Assembly (NCBI GenBank): GCA_029891385.1
Contig: JAIWQS010000266.1
Location: forward strand, 310,001-374,000
Length of the DNA: 64,000 nucleotides
Reading direction: 5' to 3'
Origin: Erythroxylum novogranatense
Taxonomy: Eukaryota; Streptophyta; Magnoliopsida; Malpighiales; Erythroxylaceae
The position numbers and the translations under genes are program-made. The notes beneath the pieces were generated by a model that ran no database searches, was not told the origin of the DNA, and was given only the letters and a program-made list of their open reading frames with translations. Positions within the stretch are counted from its first letter, which is position 1. Every line of letters starts with the position of its first letter. Below are positions 1-10,394 of the stretch, piece by piece.

Positions 1-540
1 ATAAACTCTATTGTTTTCTTTCCTTTTTTTATTTTGGACACTGTCATTTGGATAAGCTTATTCATCTTCAGAACACAGGTCCAATTCCTGCGACAAGGTT
101 ACAAGTTTGTTATAAAACAATGCAACATCATGGTCTCCTTACTTCACCTTCCATAGCCTCATTTTTAGTTCGAAAATTTGAGAATAATTTTCAATATTAG
201 AATACATCTCTCGAACGGCGTCCCATACATTTTTAGCTGTTGGCAAAAGCATATGAGGTTATCCGATTGCAGGTTCCATGGAATTAATCAACCAAGCTAT
301 GATCAAAGAATTTTCGGACCTCCATATTGCCATATTTGGATCATCCGAAGCTGCCCTTGTTGTCTCTCCCGTCAAATTCTTGAGATTTCCTCTACCGTCA
401 ATAGCCAACTTTATTGTTTGCTGCCATTTATGACCATTCAAGCTATGATTCGGCAATTAACAAGGGAAGTTTGAGCCAAGATAATGGGATTAGTCAGACT
501 TGAACTACTTAAATTATCGTTGGCTGATGAAACGTTTTTT
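1..540 (-). pseudogene. Ty1/copia gag fragment
   Basis: Minus-strand reading of about 456-259 resembles the N-terminal gag region of plant Copia elements: a LNGHKW start, the KLAIDGRG block and AWLINSMEPAIG. The same frame continues from 258 down to about 1 with LLPTAKNVWDAVREMY and LYNKLVTLSQELD-like sequence, interrupted by stop codons. It is a decayed gag that runs off the window edge; no protease, integrase or reverse transcriptase is visible here. A primer-binding-like site lies at 617-629. The family assignment comes from recognised motifs and has not been searched. Confidence 0.7.
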
Positions 541-616
541 CGCTGGCCAGTCATTGCTAAGCGATAGTCCATTTAGGACTGATTTGAACAAAGAAAAAAT
601 ATTGTAGAAGAGCCAT

Positions 617-629
617 GACTCTGATCCCA
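617..629 (-). other. primer-binding-like site of the decayed Copia element
   Basis: Read on the minus strand this is TGGGATCAGAGTC, close to the initiator-methionine tRNA site TGGTATCAGAGC used by many plant Copia elements. It lies upstream of the gag fragment in the correct orientation, so a 5' LTR should lie just above 630. The LTR boundaries could not be set because no second copy is in the window. Confidence 0.4.
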
Positions 630-1060
630 TAAAGAAAGAGGGCAAAGTAGTTCTTTCTTAATCTTTCTGTGAATAGTACAAGAAATATATAGGATAATAC
701 AACCCTAATTACCTCCTTAAATTAGGAAGAATCTATTTATTCTATGTAATAAAATCTCAACTAATTAATAGAATATCAACTAATTATCTATAGAGATAAT
801 TAGCTGATTACTTTTACAATATCAAAAGTAGAATTTGCATAAAATGATTTTATAAATAAGTCAACTGATAAGAGTTATTTTGGATAGCTTCTAGAATGAA
901 ACCAAGGAACTCTATTGATTTGTTCCTTTATCACAAACAACAAGAGTTAGTATTGAAGTTGAAGGTTTCGTATATGTGAGGGATATCTTTGAAGAGGTAG
1001 AAAAAAAAGGTAACAATAAGCAACATTACTTATAAAGAACTTTCTGATCAACATTGTTAA

Positions 1061-1475
1061 TTGGTGGAATTCAATGAAGGAGAAATGGTGATGCTAGGGA
1101 TTAATGTAGTGCAAAGAGCAAATATAAGAAGTACTAGACTTAATAAGATCATCAAGAAGATAAGTGCTAATGCTTATGTCTTGGAACTATCGGTTACTAC
1201 AAGAATTAGTCCTATCTCTGATGTTGCAAACTTAAATATTTATCATAGACATGATGTTACACAGTCTTCTACTACAGCTGAGGATTGGTTTCCAACCATT
1301 CCTCGTCTCTTAAGAGAAGATAGAGGATGTTTTTGACGAACACATTTTGGACACAAGAGTTGGTGGATATTGGTGATTTGTTGTCAAGTGGAAAGGAGAA
1401 TCAATTTCTGACAGCATTTGGATTTTAGAATATGAATTTCAGAAGCTGAATCTAGACTTGTATGATCAGAATTTA
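1061..1475 (+). pseudogene. Ty3/gypsy chromovirus pol C-terminus (integrase tail plus chromodomain)
   Basis: Residues read from 1061 (FNEGEMVML, then IIKKISANAYVLEL, then ISDVANLNIYH) match the C-terminal integrase segment of Ty3/gypsy polyproteins. After a shift of frame near 1320 the sequence reads as a chromodomain: DVFDEHILDTR, then FVVKWKG, then SIWILEYEFQKL. A TGA stands where the family usually has an arginine codon, which fits CGA to TGA decay. No LTR, reverse transcriptase or protease was found nearby. It is a dead remnant, probably of the Reina/Tcn1-like chromovirus type; the lineage is inferred. Confidence 0.7.
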
Positions 1476-1989
1476 TTACATTCTATGTCAAGGATGACTT
1501 GTGACGCGTGGGGATAATTGATGCCAAAGAGATTAGAGTTTATAAAAGAAATAAAAGAGGGAAAGTCACAAGCTTTAATTTGGTAGAATGAAGAGTGGGA
1601 GGCAGCAAAGGAAATTTTCTTTATGTTAGGTTTGTCCCTATTGTATGGGGAATAACGATTAAAATATTGTCCTAATTTGTTTAGGAATTAAGCTTATTTG
1701 AGAATAATTATAGGAATCAGTATTGGAGTTGGCTTAGTAAACTTTTAAAGGCTATTACCTTTGTGATATGAGAAGTGACCAATCAGACACATTAACGATT
1801 TTTTTATGTCGAAGAATATGATCCTATAATAACTTGACGCTCAAGTCAAAGTTGCAAGCATAAATCTCCATATCCCTTTGTGTTCCTCAGGCTCAATTCC
1901 AATTTGTGAACTCTTTCACTTGGCTTCTATCGGTTTACATTACTTTGATATTTGAACTTCGAGTGAGTGATGATTAAATGTTTTTGTAG
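1476..1989. other. uncharacterised stretch between gypsy remnant and ARIADNE exons
   Basis: No open frame with recognisable similarity. The first part may be the 3' end or LTR of the gypsy remnant. The last part precedes a splice acceptor at 1989 and would be intron if the upstream ARIADNE exons lie beyond the window. Confidence 0.4.
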
Positions 1990-3206
1990 CTTGACAAGTT
2001 GAGTGACATACAGTGCCAACCCGAGTCTCAGTTGAAGTTCATAACAGAAGCCTGGCTACAGGTGAACAATGTTTGCATTCTCCGATCAGATAATGTTTAG
2101 GCACTTATATGACTATCGTTTACCATTTTCCCTTGTAAATTTGCTTCCTGCAGATAGTTGAATGCCGGAGAGTTTTGAAATGGACATATGCTTATGGATA
2201 TTATCTTCCAGAGCATGAACACGCCAAAAGACAATTCTTTGAGTATTTGCAAGGTAGACCACTACTAGTTCAATTGAGCTGATATCTTACTAAATACCTT
2301 TTCAAGTGTTCTGATCATGCACTAATAAAGGGGAGGCTGAGTCTGGGTTGGAGCGACTTCATCAATGTGCAGAGAAGGAACTCCAAGTTTACTTAAGTGC
2401 AGAAGACCCCTCAAAAGACTTCAATGAGTTCCGCACCAAACTTGCAGGACTTACCAGGTTCTCATTTTACCAAACTGAATTGTTGCTGGAATCATGACTT
2501 TCCAGTCCTGTTGATAAGTTGAACTCCTAAACTCAACCTTTTAGGAAAGGAAGAGAAATATGGGAGTCTTTCTGCAATCGTCTGATTTCAATGGTTTTAA
2601 AAGAATCAATCCCGTAGCCCAAAACTAGGCGTTTTTGTGATGTTTTATGTTATCAATTGTTGGAGTTTATTCTATTGCTCATGAGTTCCTTGATTGTTGC
2701 AGTTGCTCTGCATTTTGAGGGGGTTGTTATCCTAATTAAGATTTCATTTTGAATTTTTTCATTTAGGTGTCATCATTTTTATGATTGTCCAGAATGTTTG
2801 TGCTATTGTCATTTATTGCTATTTAAGTTGGGCTATGGCTAATACCAACTGTTTTTTTACTCCTTTTACTTGGTGGTTTTAGGGGATCATTACATAACTA
2901 ACATTCATCATTTTGTGTGGATGATGATACAGTGTAACTAGGAATTACTTTGAGAATTTAGTCCGCGCCTTAGAGAATGGGCTATCAGATGTGGATTCGC
3001 ATGGTGCCTGCAGCAGGACATCAAGCTCGAAGAGCATGGGTGGTGGGAACAGTAAGGGACGAGGGGGAAGAAGCAAAGGCTCAACTTCCAGATCAAGTGG
3101 CCCTGGTAGAAACATTGATGATTCTGGCCATTGGTCCTGTGAACACTGCACCTTTGCGAATATCAAGTCGGCCACCATTTGTGCCATGTGTCAACAACGA
3201 CGCTAA
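1990..3206 (+). CDS. ARI: ARIADNE-type E3 ubiquitin ligase, C-terminal exons (partial)
   Basis: RBR (RING-in-between-RING) E3 ligase that transfers ubiquitin to substrates. Only the last 190 residues are present. Exons: 1990-2061, 2154-2253, 2331-2457 and 2933-3206, all with GT-AG introns and consistent phase, ending at TAA. The exons give the Ariadne helical domain ([41 protein letters not shown]). A Ser/Gly-rich linker follows, then a C-terminal RanBP2-type zinc finger ([10 protein letters not shown] to CAMC), an arrangement known from the plant ARI7/ARI8 group. The RBR module itself is absent. Retroelement debris lies directly upstream, so either the gene is 5'-truncated or it has a long TE-filled intron and the rest is outside the window. 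The exons present carry no lesion. Confidence 0.85.
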
Positions 3207-4639
3207 AACTCATTTTTACGCCAGAACGGTCGGCCACCAAAAGGGGGTGTCATTCGGTGGGCCTCTTTGGCTTTTCAAATTCACAAGACCTTTAAAGCAC
3301 CACCAGAATGGGGAAGAAGGAACAGTTTTGAGAGGACATGGGGGCGGGGTTGGGTGGCGAATTCGTTTGCACCTCAAAAGGCTTAGCTGCGATGACCATC
3401 AGCTGAGTGGAAGTGATAAAGGAAGAAAGATGGAAAAGGGGCAGGGAAAACTTAAAATCCTTGTTTTTATCTTGGTTTCTGAAATCAGTTGTAAATATCT
3501 GCGTCCTTCAGCGCAACTGTTGTCTTCACACGCTCATAACTCTATTGTTAAGTATGATTACACGAGATTCTTAGAAATGTATCATGAGTATGTAACGTTA
3601 ATGATAATTTTCATGTATGTTGGTCTGTGTTGTGTGGGTGAAGCTTTCAAGTGAATTGATGTTTGTACTTTGTACTAAAAGATTATCTCCGGCGTCAACG
3701 GGCTAAGGCAGGTCGGCTCTGGTCTAGATGAAAACCAAGAGTATGTTGTAGTGTTTGTCTTGGACTCGAAAGCCAACCAGATGACATGCATTTCACAATG
3801 AAGTGTAGGTTTATGTATTCGGTTTTCTTTTCAACAGAAATGTAAAATGCTTTAGTATTTCGTAATATTGTTGGTGAACGAGGAACCTTTGTTAGTGTTT
3901 GTTAGGCAATATCGATGAAACATAGTGGAGTACCTTACCTAGTTAAGAAGTAATATCGATGATTCTCTGCTTTGCACTTTTCTTTTGGTTTATGATATGA
4001 AAGGTTTCAAACTGGTGAGTGAGATCCAATTATAATGTGAAATCTATAACACCACTTCCAGTTGTACTCATGTTTTCTTTTCTTTTTTTTTCCTGGTTTA
4101 TACCGCTTTATACCTTTACCTTCTATTTCACAAGCAGTATCAGAGAAGTGTCCTCTATTGCTGTCCCTCTCCACGCATTAGGATACAGAAGAAAGCAACA
4201 AAGCCTCAAACTTTCTTCTGTCTAGAGGCCAGTGCTCTGTTCATGATAAATTCTCCTGTTGTTCCGGTAAATTATTGAAGGTTTTAGGTTTTCAATCTTT
4301 TTAAAGGTGGCTGCTTCACAAGCAACTGATTGAAAGTTGAGCTTTTTGATTAACAGGAACTAGCCAGATGCTTTAACAAATGGCCTTCCTTGAATTGGTG
4401 TGTTGTTAGTTAATGGGTTGTCAAATGAGATGGGCAAGTATTCTGCACTCTGGTATGATGAACATTGAATTACCAGGTACTTAGCTTGTCAAACCTCCTC
4501 CATATCCTAATTTGATTGCAACTCCCTAAGAGACCACTTTGGTTCCCCCGTAACAAGTGCTATCAGTTCAGGAGTTTGTTGGAACATGCTTTAGCCATTT
4601 CTATATGCTTGATTGTTTCCCCGTCATGATGGGTTACTT
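3207..4639. other. ARIADNE 3' flank and intergenic DNA
   Basis: The first 400-500 bases are probably the 3' untranslated region of the ARIADNE gene. The rest has no convincing gene. Short open frames at 2977-3654 and 4019-4225 overlap the real exons in another frame or lack any recognisable feature. Confidence 0.45.
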
Positions 4640-5244
4640 TCATTGCTTATGCCTTTGGAAATGGTTTTTCAGTACCGATATTTGATGAAGAGACTCGGTT
4701 CTCATCAACCAGTTCTTTCCTTCCTATTGCAAACAACATTGGCCATAATAGCAGGTTCGATATGAGATGTGCAAGCAAAATGACACAATGAAATATGTAA
4801 GCTATTACAAGTTGGATGTGTTCATCTATATAAAGCCATTTGTTTGTCCCTTGGAACATATTTGAGAGGAGAAGACATGGGTGGATATTAACCTTTGCCT
4901 TGGACACAGGTGGGACATCTGGAAATGGTGACAGTCCTTCTGGTACTAGATTGGGCAGGATAGTGAATATAGGTGGGAGACAGTTCCTAGACAATTCCCA
5001 ACGAAGATATTTCTTCTTCTTCTCTTAAGGTTTCTATACGACGAATGCATTGGCTGCAATCCTAGGACAAACAGGTAACTGGGAATTACCGGTTGGAGGT
5101 GCTGTAGTTGCTGCCATTGAAGGGATTGGTATGCTCGTGTACAAAAGCCACCTTCTTTATCCACTGGGAGGCTGCAGTGATTTTTGGTGATGATGAGCTT
5201 TCTGCTTAGGTCTCTTTGTAGATGGTTTCAAAGTGGGTAGTTGA
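4640..5244 (+). pseudogene. Ycf20-like protein pseudogene
   Basis: From 4840 the frame reads WNIFERRRHGWILTFALD, then GGTSGNGDSPSGTRLGRIV, then, after an in-frame TAA at about 5026-5028, GFYTTNALAAILGQTGNW, VVAAIEGIGMLVYK and finally LFVDGFKVGS with TGA at 5242-5244. This is the order of nuclear-encoded, chloroplast-targeted Ycf20-like proteins as I know them. Besides the premature stop, sequence is lost around 5180-5210 between the IEGIGMLVY part and the C-terminus. Upstream sequence from about 4640 may hold transit-peptide coding remnants but is not clear. I see no intron in the conserved block, which would suit a processed copy, although the parental gene structure is not known to me. Confidence 0.7.
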
Positions 5245-5574
5245 TAGTTAATCCTGTCAATTCCTCATTCATTTATCTAATGTTCTTTGTCTCCCCTTAC
5301 TCTTCAACTCCAGAAAAAATGTCACTATTACTCTATTCCTCTATGCTCTCGATCTATAAATTTACACAGTTTTTGCTGATAATTTAGAATGTTTAGGGTG
5401 TCGAGGTACATACCAATTGGTTGTGAAGTTTCCTCCTGAAGCACAAAACATTAATTAGTCTGTTGTTTAGAAGAAGTAAATAACTGGTATTAACAAGGAA
5501 CAGCTGACAGAAAACAACACAACATACAGAGACAAAGAGCTACAGAAAGTTGATTTAATTGGTTTAGGAAATTT
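5245..5574. other. intergenic, RDM1 3' flank
   Basis: No coding feature was recognised. Part is likely the 3' untranslated region of the minus-strand RDM1 gene. Confidence 0.4.
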
Positions 5575-6352
5575 TCACATAGTCGAGATGATTGGATGAA
5601 CAAACTCAGAGTAGAGTACAGGGTCAGAGAGCCAAAGGTTAGCGAGATGATGATGAGAAGTGCACTGTCTGTGAACTTCTTCCATAACCCAAATGGTGGC
5701 TTCTGCTTTACTAGGATGGAAGATACAGTCCAATGGCTTGCATTCATCTGGAGTTCCAATCCTGGAATGATCCCATTCTTGTAAAAGTTTATAAGTGAGG
5801 TAGTGCAATGGTTGTTCATACATTTGCTTCAAGGATTCAGCTAGTCCTTGCCATGTGAAGAAGGTTATTGGTAGGCCTTTAATGGATGGAATTGGTATCT
5901 TTTTCATGTACTCCTGGTACTTTCTTGCCTTCTTATTCATTGCTTCTTCAATTCCTACATATATATATACACACAAACACAATGCCAATTAATTAGCTTT
6001 TCAAACACAGAAGAACAGAAAACCATCCTTATGAAGTTGTCATGATCAAAGTATATATTATTGGAAGTATCACCTCAGATCGCATGAAACTACTAAATAC
6101 AATTGGTAAAAAATAAAAGAAATTAAAGGTGGTAATATATAAATACCTACCTGCCGATTCCTCCTTGGATAGTCTCATAATTGCATGACTTTCCTCATCA
6201 ATGCAACACTTTTCCCTTCTGCTGCTCCTGTAATTATCAAGCAAAACTCCTCCTCTCCTCGTCTTATTTGGAATGAAATGATCATCAGATTCTGTTTCTG
6301 AATCTGTTGAGCATAGGTGATGAGTTTGCAGAGGTACATAGTGTCGTAACAT
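5575..6352 (-). CDS. RDM1: RDM1, RNA-directed DNA methylation 1
   Basis: RDM1 is a small plant protein of the DDR complex (DRD1, DMS3, RDM1). That complex helps RNA polymerase V produce scaffold transcripts for siRNA-directed de novo DNA methylation in the nucleus. Two exons: 6352-6151 and 5954-5575 with a GT-AG intron, giving 193 aa ending in HPIISTM and TGA. Recognised blocks are KYQEYMKKIPIP, FFTWQGLAESLKQMY, QPLHYLTYKLLQEWD, HPSKAEATIWVMEEVHR and the DPVLYSEFVHPI end. The N-terminal part (about residues 1-75) is acidic/basic and not conserved. The start at 6352 follows a likely acceptor (TTTTCAG); an in-frame ATG at 6421 is the alternative. Arabidopsis RDM1 is somewhat shorter (163 aa). 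No lesion seen. Confidence 0.88.
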
Positions 6353-7208
6353 TCTGAAAATTGTTGAAGAAAGAGGGACTAGGACTCTAGACTGGTAAGG
6401 TAATTCACTTTGTAATATCAATTAAAAAAAAATCTAATCATAAATTTGTTCCCTTTGATGTATAAGTCAGTAATAAATGCATTCCAATAGGAAAAAAAAG
6501 GTACCCTTTCATGCATGCATTGCAAATGGTGATTATTTGGCTTGTGTAATTAATCTTCTTTTCATGCTTCTATTAGTAACGCCCTAATACAGTACCCCAT
6601 TTTGTCAACAACTCAATATTTATTATTATCAGTAATCTTACTAATTATTGAGTTTTTAATATTATATATAAAGGTAAAAGTAATGATAATTAATATTCCT
6701 CCTATCGAAATATATCAGAAAATAATGAAATCAAGCTTTTAATTTAAACAGCAATAAATTAATTTGGTCAATCCATTGTATTATTATTTTCAATTAATTA
6801 CAATAATTAGTAATTACAACATCACATGGAATTTGTAATTTAGAACATTAAAACAATTCTTTAGTTAATTACTAATCAGAACAGACAATTATATAAATTA
6901 AGCATTTGATATCTAAGCTGTGTTATTAATTAGTCAAAAATACAAAGACTTGATTTTGTTTATGCCGAACATCATCTACTAAACCCTTTGATCATCACAG
7001 AACCTCCATGCACATACGTAATCACTCAGATCAGGAAAAACGTTGCTTGGAGCCTCTATAGATATATTTTATGTCTTCCATTGATTGAAACGAAACTTTC
7101 TATAAAGAAAGGAACAAAAATAGAGACTGGAAAATCATATCACAATTCAGGATGTGTACATATGATTGAACAGATGTTTCTGTCTTTCCCTTAAATCCTC
7201 TATCAATT
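6353..7208. other. RDM1 upstream region and BBM 3' flank
   Basis: AT-rich DNA between two minus-strand genes. A 5' untranslated exon of RDM1 may lie near 6360-6420. No repeat, RNA gene or protein-coding frame was recognised. Confidence 0.45.
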
Positions 7209-10200
7209 TTAAGCATCATTCCACACGGTGAAAGTTGGAGCTCCATGGCAAACGGCCATGCCATTGGACCTTGGTCCAAGTGTTGGCACCCAGTTGTTGC
7301 ATGTCGAGCTCTGATCATGATATGCACTTGCACTGCTCTTATTAACCATTCCTGTACCCGATGACTGATGTGACTCTGAGTAGTAGTTGTTGTTAACGTT
7401 TCTAAAGTAAGGATCTGATGAACCAAGCATATAATTCTCATAACCATAACCGTTACCTTGGCTCTGGTTGCTGTCGTTGGAAGACATAAATGTGGAGGCC
7501 ACAGACATGCCAAATCCACTACTGTTTCCATAACCAATTCTATGAGTCTGATCACCACCATTGCTGTAAATCACAGAGTTTGAGTTAGAGCCAGAGCTGT
7601 GTTCTATTGAGGAAGATGAGTCCAAGCTCATGAGATTATGTAGAACAGAAGGTTGGAAGAAGTTCTGAGTATTTCCCAGATGTAGCTGGTGAAGATCTTG
7701 AAAGGTGGTGGTGCTGGTGTGATGATTAGCATCATCGGGCTCTTGTTCCTGCTTGCACCAAAGCCTCTGGGGAAAAGGGTAGTGCATGCTAAAAGGCTGA
7801 GCTTGCTGGTATGCAAGAGTAGGCCATCCATGGTGGACCAAGCCACCGCCATAGACGGCAATATCATCTCCGTTGATGTTATCTTCGTCTTGTCTGCGAG
7901 CATCCACAGTCATTTCAGACTGCTCCACATCTTTCAATCTCTTGGCCGCACCACCAATAGGTAAACTACTGCTCTCTAGTATACTATTCACATCATACCT
8001 ACTCATGTCAAAATTGGTGACGGCATTTAATCCTCTGAACTTTATAGCTGCAATGTCATATGCCTCTGCAGCTTCTTCTTGCGTGCCTGAATATGAATTT
8101 CCAATCAAACGTATTGATTATTACTTTAACATTCTCTATCTCTCTCTCTATATATGTATCATTTCTCATTTCCATTTGTAACAACTTACTAAAAGTTCCC
8201 AAGTAAAGATCCTTGTTCCCTGCAACTCTTCCAATCCTTGCTTGCCACCTTCCATGTTGATGATGTCTGACATTAAAAAATTAAAGTTTCAGAATCCAGA
8301 ATTTGCATGTTATTGATTTTAATGTATATATATTGTACCTTGTAACACCTCGATAAATAGATGCACCTCGAGAAAACCCACTACTCTTCCTGCAATGCAT
8401 TGGAGAAATTAATATACCAAAATACATTCTAATTAATTTAGCTCTGTGCTTCAGAAGGACCTTTTAGATCATGTACCTTCGAAGAGACGCCACAAACTCC
8501 TGTCTAGTCATGTGCTTCATCTCTTCCAATTCCTTTTCATAATCGCCGATCTGCAAGTTTATAGGGAAGTTGAAATAATAGTTTCCATTACAGGCAACAT
8601 AACCCTTTTAAATCGCCAAATAAAAGGGAACATGTATTGACATATCCCACTTAGTTGGATTCTCTTTCAGCGCATATATATATTAAAAATTATGTCTTCA
8701 GCCCTTACTCCACCAATGTTTAACAGGCAAAAACTGTTTCATTTTTGTTCTTGTTTTAGCCTCTTAAAATCTGAATAAAAGGAGAACAAAATGGAAAGTG
8801 GAAAATGGTCGTAAACCTACAACTTACAGGAAAATTGGTGGTAGTAGTAGTACCCCAGTATTTTAATGCTGCTAAATCATAAGCTCTGGCTGCTTTTTCT
8901 TCCTTGTCATAACCACCTATACACCATCAATCACTCGAGTTATCTCAGAATCATTAACTAAGGATTCATGGATTTCTTGTTAAACTCTTATAATGGATTG
9001 AAGAATATTTGTGGAAGTAACTCGACCCTTACCCAGATATACTGCAACAAGACGCCCACATCAAGATAGGAGAAGATCGATCCACACAGACAAACCAAGT
9101 TAGTTAAAGAGAATGGAATGGCTAATCAGAAGGGTAGAGAAGATAAATCTATGAGATCTCTCTGTTTGTGCTTTACCTTGCCTTCCTTTACGAGTTTGTC
9201 CTTCTCTTCTGCAACTGTTATCCCATAGATGAGCTTCATAACGACCTGTCCATCTATGTCTGTAATTAAAGACAAACGTAGCTTGTCACACCACTGACAT
9301 TGCACTGAAGAAACACACCAGAGTAGTAAATGGAAGACATTGGTGGATTTAAAAAAAGTTGCCTGGTTACTCCACGGTATATAGATGTTCTTTGACCAAA
9401 AGTATCGATGGATTTCCTTGGGAGTGCCTCGATAGCACAAGTTTGGCTATCCAGGGCTGTTTCCGTCTTCTGCTGCTGCCTTTTATTTTCCGACGAAGAA
9501 CTCTGTTCTCCACCGCTGTTCCCTCCTCCGCTCACCGTGAGCAGTGGCAAGGGTGAACTTGACTGCGAACCTGTGCCCATAGAAAGAGACAAGCTTTGTG
9601 CACCGCCAGTGTTCTTGTTTTCTTTTTCTGCTTGTGCCGGTTGGTTTCTTAACCATGTCTTGATCATTGATAATCCTATGGAGGAGTTATTGGCACATCC
9701 GTTGTTGATGCTTCTGTTCTCGTCCCCTCCATTGCTTGTTCTGTCATCTGCTGAAGCTTCAGACGGTAGTTGCAAGGAGCAGTTTTGGAACATGAAGTCT
9801 CCTTCAGAAGTATCGTAAATGGTGTTGCAGTCATGAAGCTTTGGTTCGTGGTTAGTGAAGGAGTGACCACCAAGGAAGTTCTCGAGCTTGGGTTGTTGGT
9901 TTTGAGCAATGTGTTGTTTATTGCATGCACCACCCATGAACATCGAGACGTCTGGTGAGGTGGTTCTGTAGTTAGTTTCTGGGTTTATACCTAACCCCTT
10001 CATGTTCCAATCTGTCAGAAATAGCATCTTCGTCACTGTGTTCTCATAAAGTGCAACGACTAACAAAAAAAAAAACCCAAAAACAAATCTCCAAATCGTT
10101 GAAATTAGGAGGTTAAACTACTTTGTAATAATATGTTAGGAATGGCAACAAACCTTGAGACTGATTGTTTCTAAATGCTTCGAGAATGCCAAAAGATGGA

Positions 10201-10394
10201 GGGAGGCTGAGAGAAGGAGCAGTGGTAAAATCAAAACACTCCCCCGAGACATCTGTAGCAGAGATTTCATCATGAGAGTGAAAACCGAACCGAGTAGCTG
10301 CGCTTCGAGACTGATGATCCTGGTGGTTGTCGGTTTGTGAAGGGAGTTCTTGAGGAGAAAGAGAGAAAGCCAACCAGTTATTCATGGAAGCCAT
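7209..10394 (-). CDS. BBM: BABY BOOM-like double-AP2 transcription factor
   Basis: Nuclear AP2/AINTEGUMENTA-LIKE transcription factor; the BBM/PLETHORA group controls embryo and root-meristem identity. Nine exons: 10394-10154, 10011-9363, 9259-9177, 9041-9033, 8916-8828, 8550-8477, 8389-8339, 8266-8190 and 8086-7209, giving 716 aa. The six internal exons are 83, 9, 89, 74, 51 and 77 bp, the sizes typical of this family, including the 9-base micro-exon (TATATCTGG). AP2 domain 1 is about 290-357 ([19 protein letters not shown]) and domain 2 about 393-451 ([18 protein letters not shown]). N-terminal motifs: [19 protein letters not shown] (121-129) and [15 protein letters not shown] (191-205); the last is a BBM-type motif separating it from PLT1/2, AIL5 and AIL6. 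It ends in [10 protein letters not shown]. The intron after exon 2 has a GC donor. ATG at 10394 matches the usual MASMNNW start. Orthology to BBM is inferred from motifs. Confidence 0.9.

Noticed and set aside
2977..3654. 225-aa open frame over the last ARIADNE exon
   Set aside because: It is out of frame with the conserved zinc finger (2933-3206 frame) and has no domain.
4019..4225. 68-aa hydrophobic open frame upstream of the Ycf20-like remnant, as a transit peptide
   Set aside because: No link in frame or splice signal to the Ycf20 block could be shown.
7100..7561. 153-aa minus-strand frame and several + strand frames over the last BBM exon
   Set aside because: Shadow frames of the Ser/Asn/Gln-rich BBM C-terminus.
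9266..9362. Extension of BBM exon 2 past YRGVTR into an open frame
   Set aside because: Family sequence requires [10 protein letters not shown] next, found after an AG acceptor at 9260; the extension is intron read-through.
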